NCBI GenBank assembly: GCA_016744435.1
Contig: JADGEJ010000004.1
Coordinates: 1-64,000 of the forward strand
DNA length: 64,000 nucleotides
Source of the DNA: Lentibacter sp.
GTDB taxonomy: Bacteria > Pseudomonadota > Alphaproteobacteria > Rhodobacterales > Rhodobacteraceae
Direction of reading: 5' to 3'
The translations under genes were made by a program, and so were the position numbers. Positions within the stretch are counted from its first letter, which is position 1; every line of letters starts with the position of its first letter. Positions 16,618-25,893 of the stretch are shown here, one piece after another. The notes below the pieces were generated by a model, which did no database searches, was not told the DNA's origin, and saw only the letters and a program-made list of their open reading frames with translations.

Positions 16618-18001
16618 GTGCCTTTGTCCAACGCGTCACCTGTGCGCGCACTTGGCTCGGCGCTGTGCCGCCATATGACGTCCGCGAGGCGACCGAGGCC
16701 TCAACCGTCAGCACGCTGAACACATCTTCGGTGATCGCGGGGTTCACTGTTTGCATGTCAGCCAGGCTCAGGTCAGGCAAGTCACAGCCCTGCGCTTCGG
16801 CCATTGCCACCAGCGCGCCCGTCACATGGTGCGCATCGCGGAACGGCATGCCCTGTGCGCGCACGCACCAATCCGCCAAGTCAGTCGCGGTCGAAAAGCC
16901 GCTGCCCGCTGCGGCGGCAAGGCTTTCACGGTTCGCTGACATGTCGCGCACCATGCCCTCCATCGCGGCCAAGGCCAGCATCAGGTTGTCGGCAGCGTCA
17001 AAGACTTGCTCTTTGTCTTCCTGCATGTCCTTCGAGTAGGCCAGCGGCAGGCCTTTCATGACCGTCATCAAAGCCACGTTGGCTCCGAAAATCCGCCCGA
17101 TCTTGGCGCGGATCAGCTCGGCTGCGTCAGGGTTTTTCTTTTGCGGCATAATGCTTGAGCCGGTTGAGAACCGGTCTGAGAGCATCACGAACCTGAATTG
17201 CGCAGACGACCAGATCACCAGCTCCTCGGCAAAGCGGCTGAGATGCATGGCGCAGATACTGGCCGCACTCAGAAAATCGAGCGCAAAGTCGCGGTCACTC
17301 ACGGCATCAAGCGAGTTGGCAGAGGGGCGGTCAAAGCCCAGCGCCTTGGCCGTCATGTCGCGATCAATCGGAAAGCTGGTGCCAGCCAAAGCCGCCGCGC
17401 CAAGCGGGCTTTCGTTCATCCGCACCCGCGCATCGCGAAAGCGCGAAGCATCGCGCCCCAGCATCTCGACATAGGCCATCATGTGGTGGCCCCATGTCAC
17501 AGGCTGCGCCACTTGCAAGTGCGTAAAGCCCGGCATGACCCAGTCAGCGCCCGCCTCGGCTTGGCCAAGCAACGCGCGCTGCAAGGCTTCGATGCCGCCG
17601 ATGGCTGCATCCATCTGGTCGCGCACCCAGAGCTTGAAGTCAGTCGCGACTTGGTCGTTGCGCGAGCGGCCCGTGTGCAAACGCCCCGCAGGCTCGCCGA
17701 TCAGCGCCTTGAGGCGCGCCTCAACATTCATGTGAATGTCTTCAAGCGCTGCGGAAAACTCAAAAGTTCCGCCCTCTATTTCTGACAAGACCGTGAGCAG
17801 GCCTTCCCTCATGGCCTCAGCGTCGCTATCACTCACAATGCCCGTGGCTGCCAACATGGCGGCATGGGCCCGAGAGCCGGCAATGTCTTGTGCTGCCATG
17901 CGCTTGTCAAACCCGATCGAGGCGTTGATCGCCTCCATGATCGCGTCAGGACCTGCGGAAAAGCGGCCGCCCCACATCTGGTTTGAGGTATCGTTGCTCA
18001 T
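16610..18001 (-). CDS. argH: Argininosuccinate lyase
   Basis: A 463-residue enzyme of the fumarase/aspartase superfamily that splits argininosuccinate into arginine and fumarate. The superfamily signature [12 protein letters not shown] is at 281-292 with the catalytic serine; the general-acid histidine is H161 ([10 protein letters not shown]), and [10 protein letters not shown] (109-118) binds substrate. The start is ATG 18001 ([14 protein letters not shown]); the frame upstream is read-through into the divergent tlpA region. The stop lies within a short tandem repeat. argH and tlpA are separated by only 26 bp, so their promoters overlap. Confidence 0.96.
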   Translation of the reverse strand: MSNDTSNQMWGGRFSAGPDAIMEAINASIGFDKRMAAQDIAGSRAHAAMLAATGIVSDSDAEAMREGLLTVLSEIEGGTFEFSAALEDIHMNVEARLKALIGEPAGRLHTGRSRNDQVATDFKLWVRDQMDAAIGGIEALQRALLGQAEAGADWVMPGFTHLQVAQPVTWGHHMMAYVEMLGRDASRFRDARVRMNESPLGAAALAGTSFPIDRDMTAKALGFDRPSANSLDAVSDRDFALDFLSAASICAMHLSRFAEELVIWSSAQFRFVMLSDRFSTGSSIMPQKKNPDAAELIRAKIGRIFGANVALMTVMKGLPLAYSKDMQEDKEQVFDAADNLMLALAAMEGMVRDMSANRESLAAAAGSGFSTATDLADWCVRAQGMPFRDAHHVTGALVAMAEAQGCDLPDLSLADMQTVNPAITEDVFSVLTVEASVASRTSYGGTAPSQVRAQVTRWTKALS

Positions 18002-18027
18002 ATTTTTGCGCCTTCGAAAGGAAGAAA

Positions 18028-18627
18028 ATGTCTCGTTCCGCGCTGGTTTATACCGCCCTTGGCCTAATCGCAATCATAGCGGCGGCTTTGGTGCTTTCGC
18101 CCTCGCCTGCCCCTCAGGCCACGCTTGCCCCAGAAGTTTTGAGCAAAGTCGAGGCGCTCAAGACAGGCGACATGAAGAAACTCGCTTTTCACAGTGCGGC
18201 CAAGCCCGTTGCGCAGGCCGACTATGACACCTTCGAAGGCGGCAAGGCCAACTTGGCCGACCATAAGGGGCGCGTCGTGTTGCTGAACTTCTGGGCCACA
18301 TGGTGCGCGCCCTGCCGCCACGAAATGCCGATGCTTTCGGCCTTGCAAGACGAGCTAGGAGGTAACGACTTCGAGGTGATCACCATCGCAACAGGCCGCA
18401 ACGAGCCCGCTGCCATGGCGCGGTTTTTCAAGGAAATCAACGTCACCAACCTGCCGCTGCACCGCGACCCGACGTCTGCTGTCGCCCGCGAAATGGGTGT
18501 GCTCGGCCTGCCAGCCACGGTGATCCTCAACCGCGACGGGCAAGAGATCGCCCGCCTGCTCGGCGACGCCGACTGGGCCTCTGACAGTGCCAAAACGCTT
18601 TTGCAGGCGATTATCAGCCAAGAGTAA
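18028..18627 (+). CDS. TlpA-type periplasmic thiol-disulfide reductase
   Basis: A 199-residue thioredoxin-fold protein anchored by an N-terminal helix (about 6-24). The active site is WCAPC (C93, C96) in [16 protein letters not shown], and the cis-proline region is [11 protein letters not shown]. TlpA-like proteins keep cysteines reduced for cytochrome oxidase copper-site or cytochrome c assembly. The start is ATG 18028, preceded by a purine-rich gaaaggaag. It is divergent from argH, the usual arrangement in this group. Confidence 0.9.
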   Translation: MSRSALVYTALGLIAIIAAALVLSPSPAPQATLAPEVLSKVEALKTGDMKKLAFHSAAKPVAQADYDTFEGGKANLADHKGRVVLLNFWATWCAPCRHEMPMLSALQDELGGNDFEVITIATGRNEPAAMARFFKEINVTNLPLHRDPTSAVAREMGVLGLPATVILNRDGQEIARLLGDADWASDSAKTLLQAIISQE

Positions 18628-18713
18628 GCGCAATCAGCGCAGAGCTTGCGCGAGATCAAATTGCCAAAAAGGAATGTGAGATAAACTTCCATAGAAATCA
18701 TTAGGAGACTCAC

Positions 18714-19160
18714 ATGACCCGATTCTTAACTGCCATCGCCCTGATGTTTGCCCTCATGCTTGCCCCCTTCGCGCTGCACGCCGAGGACGGCAAAACCAAG
18801 CTTTTCATCAGCATCACAACTGACGACACTTGGGCCGCAGGCAAAGCCATTATGTTTGCGCATCAAAAGTCGCTCAAAAACGGCCACGAAACCGCGATCT
18901 GGATGAACGTGCGCGCCGTTTACCTTGCCGACAAAAAGCGCCCCAGCCACATCCACGGGCTAATGGCCGAAAAGGGCACCAGCATCCAGGACATGCTCAC
19001 AGCCTTCATCGCCGATGGCGGCACTGTGCTCATGTGCTCCGCTTGCTCCAAAGCCGCGGGGCTGACGCAGGCCGACTATATCGACGGCGTCACCATGGGC
19101 AGCTTTCCGGTAATCGAGAAGTGGTTGTTTGACCCGATGACCAAGACGCTAACCTGGTAA
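18714..19160 (+). CDS. DsrE-family protein with signal peptide
   Basis: A 148-residue protein with a Sec signal (MTRFLTAIALMFALMLAPFALHA, cut here after 20: the h-region is AIALMFALMLAPFA) and a DsrE/F-like alpha/beta domain. KLFISITTDDTWAAGKAIMF, cut into two parts here at KLFIS/ITTDD, and a C-terminal MCSACSKAAGL motif place two cysteines where sulfur-relay DsrE proteins have theirs. Secreted DsrE-like proteins are of unknown role. An SD-like taggaga stands before the ATG and a good terminator follows the stop. Confidence 0.75.
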   Translation: MTRFLTAIALMFALMLAPFALHAEDGKTKLFISITTDDTWAAGKAIMFAHQKSLKNGHETAIWMNVRAVYLADKKRPSHIHGLMAEKGTSIQDMLTAFIADGGTVLMCSACSKAAGLTQADYIDGVTMGSFPVIEKWLFDPMTKTLTW

Positions 19161-19169
19161 CACCCCAAG

Positions 19170-19195
19170 GGCGGCCCTCCAAAGGCCGCCTTTTT
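19170..19195 (+). terminator. Rho-independent terminator after the DsrE-like gene
   Basis: Stem ggcggcc (19170-19176) and ggccgcc (19184-19190) with a 7-nt loop, followed by five T residues (19191-19195). It lies 10 nt after the stop codon of the DsrE-like gene. Confidence 0.85.
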
Positions 19196-19265
19196 CGCTC
19201 GCCCCCACACCCCCTTTGACAGCCAAGGCCGCCTCCCTTTAGGGTCCTCTCAAAGGGAGAGGCAC

Positions 19266-19655
19266 ATGCCACTAGAAATACTCGGGCCAATGGTTGTGGT
19301 CGGCATTGTGGGCATCGCTCTATTGCTGCGCTACCTTGGCCTCGCAAAGCCTTTCCAACTCACGGGCGAGCACACCCGCACCGCTTGGCTGCGCGAAGTG
19401 CCCAATGATGTTCCGGTGAAAATCCTAATCGCCAAATCCCGCCAAAGCGCGCTCTTGCGCCTTGCCTCGGGCCAGCTTGGCCTCGTCAGTGTCATGGGCG
19501 CCGACACCACAGCGCGCTACCTCACCGACGCAACATGGCACCACGCCAACAAGGCTCTCACGCTAAAGCTGCCTGACTTTACAGCGCCGCATTTCACCAT
19601 CCCGCTTGAGCCTCAAGAACAAGCCCAATGGGCTGCCCTGCGAGACGCGCCATGA
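19266..19655 (+). CDS. Membrane-anchored protein of unknown function
   Basis: A 129-residue protein with one N-terminal helix (ILGPMVVVGIVGIALLLRYL, about 5-23) and a small soluble part with no cysteines or recognisable motif. An SD ggagagg precedes the ATG. Its stop overlaps the start of the sterol-desaturase-like gene as ATGA, so the two are co-translated and may work together, for example on membrane lipids; that is inference from coupling only. No family recognised. Confidence 0.7.
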   Translation: MPLEILGPMVVVGIVGIALLLRYLGLAKPFQLTGEHTRTAWLREVPNDVPVKILIAKSRQSALLRLASGQLGLVSVMGADTTARYLTDATWHHANKALTLKLPDFTAPHFTIPLEPQEQAQWAALRDAP

Positions 19656-20593
19656 GCGAGCTGTCCTACCCTGATGTCACCACATACGCGGTGCCTTTCT
19701 TTATCGCCCTCATCTTGCTTGAACTCGGCTGGATCGTGATCAAACACAACAAAGACGGCTATGGCGGCCGCTACGAAATGCGCGACGCGCTCACCTCGCT
19801 CATCATGGGCGCGGGCAGCGTCATCTCCGGCATCCTCCTCGGCTTCATAACCTACGGGTTCCTGATGTTCCTCTGGCGGCTCACCCCGCTTGATCTGGGC
19901 ACAAGCCTCGGCGTTGTCGCGCTCTGCTTTGTGCTTGATGACTTGCGCTACTACTGGGGGCACCGCTTCGGCCACCGTGTCCGCTGGGTCTGGGCGAGCC
20001 ATGTTAACCACCACTCAAGCCAACACTACAACCTGACAACTGCCCTCAGGCAAACTTGGACAGGCACGTTTACCTTTATGATGATCCTGCGCGCCCCGCT
20101 GATCCTCCTCGGCTTTCACCCGGCCCTCGTACTGTTCTGCGGCGGCATGAACCTTATCTATCAGTTCTGGATTCACACCGAAGCCATCACCCGCCTGCCG
20201 CGCTGGTTTGAGAGCGTCATGAACACACCAAGCCACCACCGCGTTCACCACGGCCGCAATGCGCGCTACCTCGACGCAAACTATGCAGGCGTCTTCATAG
20301 TGTGGGACAAGATGTTCGGCACATTCATCCCCGAGCTAGACGAAGACAAACCCGACTATGGCCTCGTCCACAACCTTGGCACATTCAACCCGCTGCGCGT
20401 CGCCTTCCACGAATGGGTCGGCATCTTCAAAGACGCCACGCAAGCCGGCCTCACATGGCGCGAGCGCTTGCTCTATTGCCTCGCGCCCCCCGGCTACAGC
20501 CACGACGGCTCGCGCGACACCTCCGAGACGATCAAACAAAAGCACCTCGCCCGCCACCCCGAAGATGTCGGCACTGCGGGGTTTAAAAACTAA
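19652..20593 (+). CDS. Sterol desaturase / fatty acid hydroxylase superfamily protein
   Basis: A 313-residue integral membrane di-iron enzyme. Three to four helices (for example FFIALILLELGWIVI and SVISGILLGFITYGFL) surround the histidine boxes HRFGH, HVNHHSSQH and HHRVHHGRN. This is the set that binds two irons in the ERG3/C4-methyl oxidase superfamily. It would hydroxylate or desaturate an acyl chain or lipid head group; the substrate is unknown. The start is ATG 19652, overlapping the upstream stop. A dispersed repeat with two identical hairpins follows the stop. Confidence 0.88.
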   Translation: MSELSYPDVTTYAVPFFIALILLELGWIVIKHNKDGYGGRYEMRDALTSLIMGAGSVISGILLGFITYGFLMFLWRLTPLDLGTSLGVVALCFVLDDLRYYWGHRFGHRVRWVWASHVNHHSSQHYNLTTALRQTWTGTFTFMMILRAPLILLGFHPALVLFCGGMNLIYQFWIHTEAITRLPRWFESVMNTPSHHRVHHGRNARYLDANYAGVFIVWDKMFGTFIPELDEDKPDYGLVHNLGTFNPLRVAFHEWVGIFKDATQAGLTWRERLLYCLAPPGYSHDGSRDTSETIKQKHLARHPEDVGTAGFKN

Positions 20594-20611
20594 GCCCCGC
20601 TCCCCCCTTTT

Positions 20612-20690
20612 TCTTTCTCTAAATATCCCGGGGAGCGCGAGGGGCTGGCCCCTCGCCTCTTTACTGTAGCGCGAGGGGCTGGCCCCTCGC
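20612..20690. repeat. Dispersed intergenic repeat with duplicated GC hairpin (copy 3)
   Basis: An AAATATCCCGGGG block (20621-20633), preceded by T/C-rich sequence as in the other copies, is followed by the same 20-bp palindrome twice: gcgaggggc-tg-gcccctcgc at 20637-20656 and 20671-20690. The two are identical and 34 bp apart. The remaining sequence to 20792 contains ccgccgcgacgccaaaggcg-like GC-rich DNA and no gene. Confidence 0.8.
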
Positions 20691-20792
20691 CGCCGCGACG
20701 CCAAAGGCGGCGCAAACCCGCCACAGCACACAATCCGCTTTCCACATCACCTACAAACACACTACTCTGCTCCAAAACACCGGAGCAGCCCC

Positions 20793-21974
20793 ATGACCCT
20801 CACCCGCCGCGCTTTTGCCACCACCACACTCGCCTTTCTTGCCACACCAGTGCTTGCGCGCGGTGGCTTTGACGCATGGCGCGCGAGCTTCGAAAACAAA
20901 GCCGCCGCCAGTGGTATCTCGCGCACCACGATGCGAGAGGCCTTCTCGGGGGTTAAGTTCCTGCCCAAAGTCGTCGCCTCCGACAGCAAGCAAGCCGAAG
21001 TCGCCAAATCGCTCCAGCAATACCTTAGCTCAGCCGCCTCTTCCCAGCGCGTCTCGGGCGGGCGCAAGGCGCTCAAACGCTACAAGACGCTGCTCAATAA
21101 CATCGAGCACAAATATGGCGTCGAGAAGGAAGTCGTCGTTGCGATTTGGGGGATGGAAAGCGCCTTTGGTGGCTTCCGCGGCTCCTCTTCGGTGTTTTCG
21201 ACACTTTCGACACTCGCCTTCCAAGGCCGCCGTCGCGAGTTGTTTGAGGCCGAACTCCTCGCCGCCCTCAATATCCTGCAATCTGGCCGCGCCTCTGTGG
21301 GCCAGATGAAGGGCAGCTACGCAGGCGCGATGGGCCACACCCAGTTTATGCCGTCAACCTACCTGCGGCACGCGCAAGACTTCAACAAAGACGGAACGGC
21401 CAATATCTGGTCCGATGACCCGACAGATGCCCTCGCCTCGACAGCCGCGCTCTTAAAAGCTGAAGGCTGGAAAAAGGACCAACCTTGGGCTATCGAAGTG
21501 CAGCTCCCGAGCGGCTTTGACCCGGCCCTCACTGGCCGGATCTCCCCTCGTAAAACCCGCGACTGGGCCAAGCTCGGTGTGCGCTCGGCCACTGGCAAGA
21601 AGCTGCCCAATCACGGCAATGGCGCGGTCATCCTGCCTGCTGGGCCCGAGGGGCCTGCTTTCATGATCTACAAGAACTTCCACGTGCTGAAAAAATACAA
21701 CTACGCCGACAGCTACGTGATCGGCGTTGGGCATTTGTCCGACACGCTCGCGGGCCACGGCGCGATCCGCTCGAGCTTTCCGAAAAACCCGTGGGGGATG
21801 AGCACACAAGAGCGCCGCGATTTGCAAAAGCGCCTCAACGCGCGTGGCTTCGCCGCCGGAAATCCCGACGGCGTCATCGGCGAGAAGGGCCGCGCTGCGA
21901 TTCGAGCTTTTGAGGCCTCCAAAGGCATGCGCCCAACCGGCGTGCCGAGCAAAGCACTGCTTGCTGCGCTCTAA
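20793..21974 (+). CDS. Lytic murein transglycosylase, MltB family
   Basis: A 393-residue periplasmic enzyme that cleaves peptidoglycan between MurNAc and GlcNAc with anhydro-ring formation. A signal peptide begins MTLTRRAFATTTLAFLATP; the TRRAFA part resembles a Tat motif. The catalytic glutamate is E122 in IWGMESAFGGF, and GAMGHTQFMPSTYL is the second family motif. A C-terminal peptidoglycan-binding domain (from about 330) contains LQKRLNARGF and PDGVIGEKGRAAIRAFE. The modular layout with the C-terminal binding domain is typical for alphaproteobacterial MltB-like proteins. It converges with tag; dispersed element B lies between. Confidence 0.92.
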   Translation: MTLTRRAFATTTLAFLATPVLARGGFDAWRASFENKAAASGISRTTMREAFSGVKFLPKVVASDSKQAEVAKSLQQYLSSAASSQRVSGGRKALKRYKTLLNNIEHKYGVEKEVVVAIWGMESAFGGFRGSSSVFSTLSTLAFQGRRRELFEAELLAALNILQSGRASVGQMKGSYAGAMGHTQFMPSTYLRHAQDFNKDGTANIWSDDPTDALASTAALLKAEGWKKDQPWAIEVQLPSGFDPALTGRISPRKTRDWAKLGVRSATGKKLPNHGNGAVILPAGPEGPAFMIYKNFHVLKKYNYADSYVIGVGHLSDTLAGHGAIRSSFPKNPWGMSTQERRDLQKRLNARGFAAGNPDGVIGEKGRAAIRAFEASKGMRPTGVPSKALLAAL

Positions 21975-21985
21975 TACCGCGCGCT

Positions 21986-22109
21986 GCGTTAAGTTAACTC
22001 GCGTTAACTTTTGGCGTAAAACTGTATGCACGCGGTATGTACGCATAGCTGCATAGATAGCTGCATAGTGTAGGCACTTGCGTCTTTGCCAAGCTCAGGG
22101 CTGTTAACC
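21986..22109 (+). repeat. TTAAC/TGCATA dispersed intergenic element, copy B
   Basis: It starts with ttaagttaactcgcgttaac (21989-22008), carries tatgcac, tatgtac and two copies of atagctgcata (22045-22055, 22057-22067), and ends with gttaacc (22103-22109). It matches copy A in 35 of 38 positions over 22018-22055. Bases 21986-22048 match the reverse strand of copy C (28967 down to 28905) in 46 of 63 positions without gaps. It fills the convergent gap between the transglycosylase and tag genes. Confidence 0.85.
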
Positions 22110-22139
22110 CCACCGTGCGCTAGCCTTAAAAGCAGCTCG

Positions 22140-22700
22140 TCAAAGCAGCTCATCGTGGCGAAAACAGGTGGTCAAATGGTCGTTCACCAGCCCGCAGGCC
22201 TCCATCCAGGCATAGACAATCGTTGGCCCGCAGAACTTAAAGCCCGCTTTCTTCAAATCTTTCGAAAATTGAACCGACATTTCTGTCTGGGTTGGCACTT
22301 CGGATTGCGTCGCAAATTTGTTCACCAAGGGCTTGCCATCAACGTATTTCCAGCAGAACGCGCTGAAGCCTTCGCGGGCCTCTATCTCTAGATAGGCCTG
22401 CGCATTTGTGATCGTCGCTTGGATCTTGCCACGGTGGCGTATGATGCCCTCGTTGCCAAGTAAGCGTAGCACATCTTCTTCCCCCCAAGTGGCGATGACA
22501 TTGGGGTCAAACCCTTGAAAAGCTTCGCGAAAATTTTCACGTTTGCGCAGGATGGTGAGCCAGCTCAGCCCGGCTTGGAAACCATCAAGAATGAGCTTCT
22601 CCCAGAGCGCGCGGCTGTCGTATTCGGGCACGCCCCACTCTTCGTCGTGATAGGCCACATAGAGCGGGTCATCCCCCGGCCAGCCGCATCGTTGCTTCAT
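22140..22700 (-). CDS. tag: DNA-3-methyladenine glycosylase I
   Basis: A 186-residue base-excision repair enzyme that removes 3-methyladenine from DNA. The start at ATG 22700 gives MKQRCGWPGDDPLYVAYHDE, with zinc-site residues C5 and H18. The partners H175 and C179 lie in the last segment HLTTCFRHDELL. EGIIRHRGKIQATITNA and the PTIVYAWMEA region are family hallmarks. The longer frame upstream has no similarity. It stands alone, divergent from the EAL gene by 121 bp. Confidence 0.94.
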   Translation of the reverse strand: MKQRCGWPGDDPLYVAYHDEEWGVPEYDSRALWEKLILDGFQAGLSWLTILRKRENFREAFQGFDPNVIATWGEEDVLRLLGNEGIIRHRGKIQATITNAQAYLEIEAREGFSAFCWKYVDGKPLVNKFATQSEVPTQTEMSVQFSKDLKKAGFKFCGPTIVYAWMEACGLVNDHLTTCFRHDELL

Positions 22701-22821
22701 CTTGCCTCGCTTCCTGAGGGGTTTCGAACAATTTTTGCTAAACCTTAGCATTAGGAGATTGTTAGCACCTTCCCCCCAAAGCTCAAGCGTGGAGCGAGCA
22801 AACACTCGGGAAGGGTAACAG

Positions 22822-23661
22822 ATGAACAGCAATCGCCGCAGAATGGCAAAAGTACCAGCGGACCAAAAAGACCCCCTCAGCTTCGCGGTCGCGTCGCGTG
22901 ATAAATCAGTGATGCAAATGGTCGAAGCCGCATTGAAGCGCAAGCAGGTGTTGCTCGCTTATCAGCCGGTCGTGCAGGCGCAAGCCCCTGATCGTGTTGC
23001 CTTTTATGAAGGGCTCATTCGCGTGCTTGATGCCACTGGGCGGGTCATTCCGGCGAAAGATTTCATCAACGAAATAGAGCCGACAGAGCTTGGTCGAACG
23101 ATGGATTGTATCGCTCTTGAGAAGGGCCTGCGCACGCTTGCGCGACAGCCTGATTTGCGCCTTTCGATCAACATGTCAGCGCGTTCAATCGGCTATAAAC
23201 CCTGGAATCGCACCTTGCAAAAAGGCTTGCTGCGCGATGCTACAGTCGCGGAGCGTTTGATCCTTGAGATCACCGAGTCTTCCGCGATGACAGTGCCCGA
23301 ACTTGTCGTCAGCTTCATGGATGAATTGCAGGCCAAAGGCGTAACCTTCGCTTTAGATGACTTTGGGTCTGGCTTCACGTCTTTCCGGTATTTCCGGGAT
23401 TTCTACTTTGATATCCTCAAACTAGACGGGCAGTTTATACGCGGAATCGCTCAGAACCCCGACAACCAGGTTTTGACCAAGGCGATGGTGGCGATCGCCC
23501 AACAGTTCGAGATGTTCACTGTCGCCGAGTTTGTTGAAACCGCCGAAGATGCAAATTTCCTGGCTCAGATTGGCATTGATTGTTTGCAAGGGTATTTCTT
23601 TGCCGCACCAACGATCAACCCTGTTTGGGAGCGGTCAGCAGACGACCAAAGGTCTGCATGA
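22822..23661 (+). CDS. EAL-domain cyclic-di-GMP phosphodiesterase
   Basis: A 279-residue cytoplasmic protein made of a single EAL domain after a basic N-terminus of about 40 residues, with no sensor or membrane part. The signature is EGL (E63, the metal ligand) instead of EAL, a tolerated variant. The other active-site motifs are present: INMSARSI, EITES, ALDDFGSGF, LKLDGQFI, and the late VAEFVETAEDANFL and QGYFFA. It should therefore be able to hydrolyse c-di-GMP and lower its level. With no sensor domain, control is probably transcriptional or through a partner. It is monocistronic. Confidence 0.88.
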   Translation: MNSNRRRMAKVPADQKDPLSFAVASRDKSVMQMVEAALKRKQVLLAYQPVVQAQAPDRVAFYEGLIRVLDATGRVIPAKDFINEIEPTELGRTMDCIALEKGLRTLARQPDLRLSINMSARSIGYKPWNRTLQKGLLRDATVAERLILEITESSAMTVPELVVSFMDELQAKGVTFALDDFGSGFTSFRYFRDFYFDILKLDGQFIRGIAQNPDNQVLTKAMVAIAQQFEMFTVAEFVETAEDANFLAQIGIDCLQGYFFAAPTINPVWERSADDQRSA

Positions 23662-23695
23662 TCCTAGTACGCGCCCCTGCGGCGACGTGCACATA

Positions 23696-23712
23696 TTGCC
23701 GCGTTGCGGCAA
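23696..23712. promoter_or_regulatory. Inverted repeat upstream of phbA
   Basis: ttgccgc-gtt-gcggcaa forms a perfect 7-bp inverted repeat 84 bp before the phbA start. It may be an operator or the end of the upstream EAL transcript (no T-run follows). It does not match the CTGC-N-GCAG pattern I remember for the PHB regulator PhaR. Confidence 0.3.
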
Positions 23713-23796
23713 ATGCTTTATGATCTTCCTGAAGCTCGGGTATGGGTGAGCCGTTCACCCTGTATTGCCTTTGAGCTAAAAAGGGAAAGGATATTC

Positions 23797-24972
23797 ATGA
23801 CAAATGTCGTCATCGCCTCCGCGGCACGCACTGCAGTAGGCTCATTCACCGGCGCTTTCGCCAACACGCCAGCACATGATTTGGGCGCAGCTGTACTCGA
23901 AGCCGTGGTTGAGCGCGCTGGGATCGAAAAAGGCGAGGTCTCCGAAACGATTTTGGGCCAAGTCCTGACCGCTGGCCAAGGCCAAAATCCGGCCCGCCAA
24001 GCTCACATCAACGCTGGCCTGCCAATCGAAGGTTCAGCTTGGGGCATCAACCAAGTCTGCGGCTCCGGCCTGCGTGCAGTCGCACTCGGTGCTCAGCATA
24101 TCCAACTTGGCGATGCAGACATCGTCGCTGCGGGCGGCCAAGAGAGCATGTCGCTCAGCACCCATGTCGCACACCTGCGTGCGGGCACCAAAATGGGCGA
24201 TGTGAAGTATATCGACAGCATGATCCGCGATGGCCTTTGGGACGCTTTCAACGGCTACCACATGGGCCAGACAGCCGAGAATGTGGCCGAGAAATTCCAG
24301 ATCAGCCGTGAGGCGCAAGACGTCTTTGCCGTGGCTTCGCAAAACAAGGCAGAAGCGGCTCAAAAGGCTGGCAAGTTTGCCGATGAGATCACGCCATTCG
24401 TTGTCAAAACCCGCAAGGGCGAGACAGTTGTAGACGCTGACGAGTACATTCGCCACGGCGCGACCATGGAAGCCATGCAAAAGCTGCGCCCAGCCTTCAC
24501 CAAAGACGGTTCGGTCACGGCGGCAAATGCTTCAGGCCTCAACGACGGCGCCGCGGCGACGCTTCTCATGAGTGCCGCCAACGCCGAGAAACGTGGCATT
24601 CAACCACTCGCGCGTATCGCATCTTACGCGACTGCCGGCCTTGACCCGTCGATCATGGGCGTTGGCCCGATCCACGCCAGCCGCAAAGCGCTAGAAAAGG
24701 CGGGCTGGAGCGTTGAAGACCTTGACCTTGTTGAGGCCAACGAAGCCTTCGCTGCGCAGGCCTGTGCCGTAAACAAAGAAATGGGCTGGGATCCTGAGAT
24801 CGTCAACGTCAATGGCGGCGCGATCGCTATCGGCCACCCTATTGGCGCTTCGGGTTGCCGGGTGCTCAACACGCTGCTGTTTGAAATGCAGCGTCGCGAT
24901 GTCAAAAAAGGCCTCGCCACACTTTGTATCGGTGGCGGTATGGGCGTTGCGCTCTGCGTTGAGCGCGACTAA
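23797..24972 (+). CDS. phbA: Acetyl-CoA C-acetyltransferase (beta-ketothiolase)
   Basis: A 391-residue biosynthetic thiolase joining two acetyl-CoA into acetoacetyl-CoA, the first step of poly-3-hydroxybutyrate synthesis. The nucleophile is C88 (NQVCGSG), the base H347 (IGHPIGASG) and the second cysteine C377 (CIGGGMG). The start at ATG 23797 is preceded by aagggaaagg, a good SD. A strong terminator separates it from phbB, so the two genes have separate transcripts even though they form one pathway. Confidence 0.94.
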   Translation: MTNVVIASAARTAVGSFTGAFANTPAHDLGAAVLEAVVERAGIEKGEVSETILGQVLTAGQGQNPARQAHINAGLPIEGSAWGINQVCGSGLRAVALGAQHIQLGDADIVAAGGQESMSLSTHVAHLRAGTKMGDVKYIDSMIRDGLWDAFNGYHMGQTAENVAEKFQISREAQDVFAVASQNKAEAAQKAGKFADEITPFVVKTRKGETVVDADEYIRHGATMEAMQKLRPAFTKDGSVTAANASGLNDGAAATLLMSAANAEKRGIQPLARIASYATAGLDPSIMGVGPIHASRKALEKAGWSVEDLDLVEANEAFAAQACAVNKEMGWDPEIVNVNGGAIAIGHPIGASGCRVLNTLLFEMQRRDVKKGLATLCIGGGMGVALCVERD

Positions 24973-24994
24973 TTCTGCACTCCTTTACTCATCG

Positions 24995-25023
24995 AAAAGG
25001 GCGCTTAAACAGCGCCCTTTTTT
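24995..25023 (+). terminator. Rho-independent terminator of phbA
   Basis: Stem aaaagggcgct (24995-25005) and agcgccctttt (from 25011) with a 5-nt loop, running into six T residues. It lies 22 nt after the phbA stop. Confidence 0.9.
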
Positions 25024-25150
25024 ATGCTCGGAAATCGGGGAATTCCGCCTACAGTAGGCTGCGGCACTTTAACCGCGAAACATTGTTGCGCATCTTCGCT
25101 CAAAAATATAACACCGTTACTCAAGGGAGCCAGAATTTTAGGAGGATATC

Positions 25151-25873
25151 ATGGCACGGACAGCATTGGTTACAGGCGGCTCGCGCGGCATTGGCGCAGC
25201 GATCGCAAAAGCACTCAAAGCCGAAGGTTGCAATGTTGCAGCCACTTACGCGGGCAACGACGATGCCGCAGCAGCCTTCACGGCTGAAACAGGCATTCAG
25301 ACATACAAATGGAATGTCGCTGACTATGACGACAGCGCAGCTGGAATCGCCAAAGTCGAGGCCGAAATCGGCCCGATCGACATCGTCGTAGCAAACGCAG
25401 GCATCACCCGCGACGCACCCTTCCATAAAATGACGCCACAACAGTGGAAAGAAGTTGTCGACACAAACCTCACAGGCGTTTTCAACACGGTCCATCCGGT
25501 TTGGAACGGCATGCGTGAGCGTAAGTTTGGCCGCGTCATTGTGATCAGCTCAATCAACGGCCAAAAAGGCCAGTTTGCTCAAGTAAACTACGCCGCCACA
25601 AAGGCAGGCGATCTTGGCATCGTGAAGTCATTGGCTCAGGAAGGTGCACGCGCTGGTATCACCGCGAACGCGATTTGCCCAGGTTACATTGCGACAGAAA
25701 TGGTCATGGCTGTGCCTGAAAAAGTGCGCGAAAGCATTATTGGCCAGATTCCTGCGGGCCGCCTTGGCGAACCTGAGGAAATTGCACGCTGCGTGGCTTT
25801 CCTTGCCTCAGATGATGCGGGCTTTATCAACGGCTCAACCATCTCGGCAAACGGGGCGCAGTTTTTCGTCTAA
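25151..25873 (+). CDS. phbB: Acetoacetyl-CoA reductase
   Basis: A 240-residue short-chain dehydrogenase that reduces acetoacetyl-CoA to (R)-3-hydroxybutyryl-CoA with NADPH, the second step of polyhydroxybutyrate synthesis. It has a cofactor loop TGGSRGIG (8-15), an NAG motif (82-84), and the catalytic triad S134, Y147 and K151 (NYAATK). The SD aggagg ends 6 nt before the ATG. No polymerase (phaC) gene is present in the window. Confidence 0.94.
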   Translation: MARTALVTGGSRGIGAAIAKALKAEGCNVAATYAGNDDAAAAFTAETGIQTYKWNVADYDDSAAGIAKVEAEIGPIDIVVANAGITRDAPFHKMTPQQWKEVVDTNLTGVFNTVHPVWNGMRERKFGRVIVISSINGQKGQFAQVNYAATKAGDLGIVKSLAQEGARAGITANAICPGYIATEMVMAVPEKVRESIIGQIPAGRLGEPEEIARCVAFLASDDAGFINGSTISANGAQFFV

Positions 25874-25893
25874 TCACTAGCAGGCAACTGCTT

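Noticed and set aside
21986..22010. CtrA-type sites (TTAA-N7-TTAA) in the TTAAC blocks of the dispersed elements
   Set aside because: The spacing in copies B and C is six bases, not seven, copy A has sixteen, and the elements lie in convergent gaps rather than promoters.
22822..23661. Inactive EAL domain because of EGL in place of EAL
   Set aside because: The metal-binding glutamate and the other active-site motifs are present, and EGL is a tolerated variant.
23696..23712. PhaR-binding site upstream of phbA
   Set aside because: The inverted repeat does not fit the CTGC-N(3-4)-GCAG pattern.
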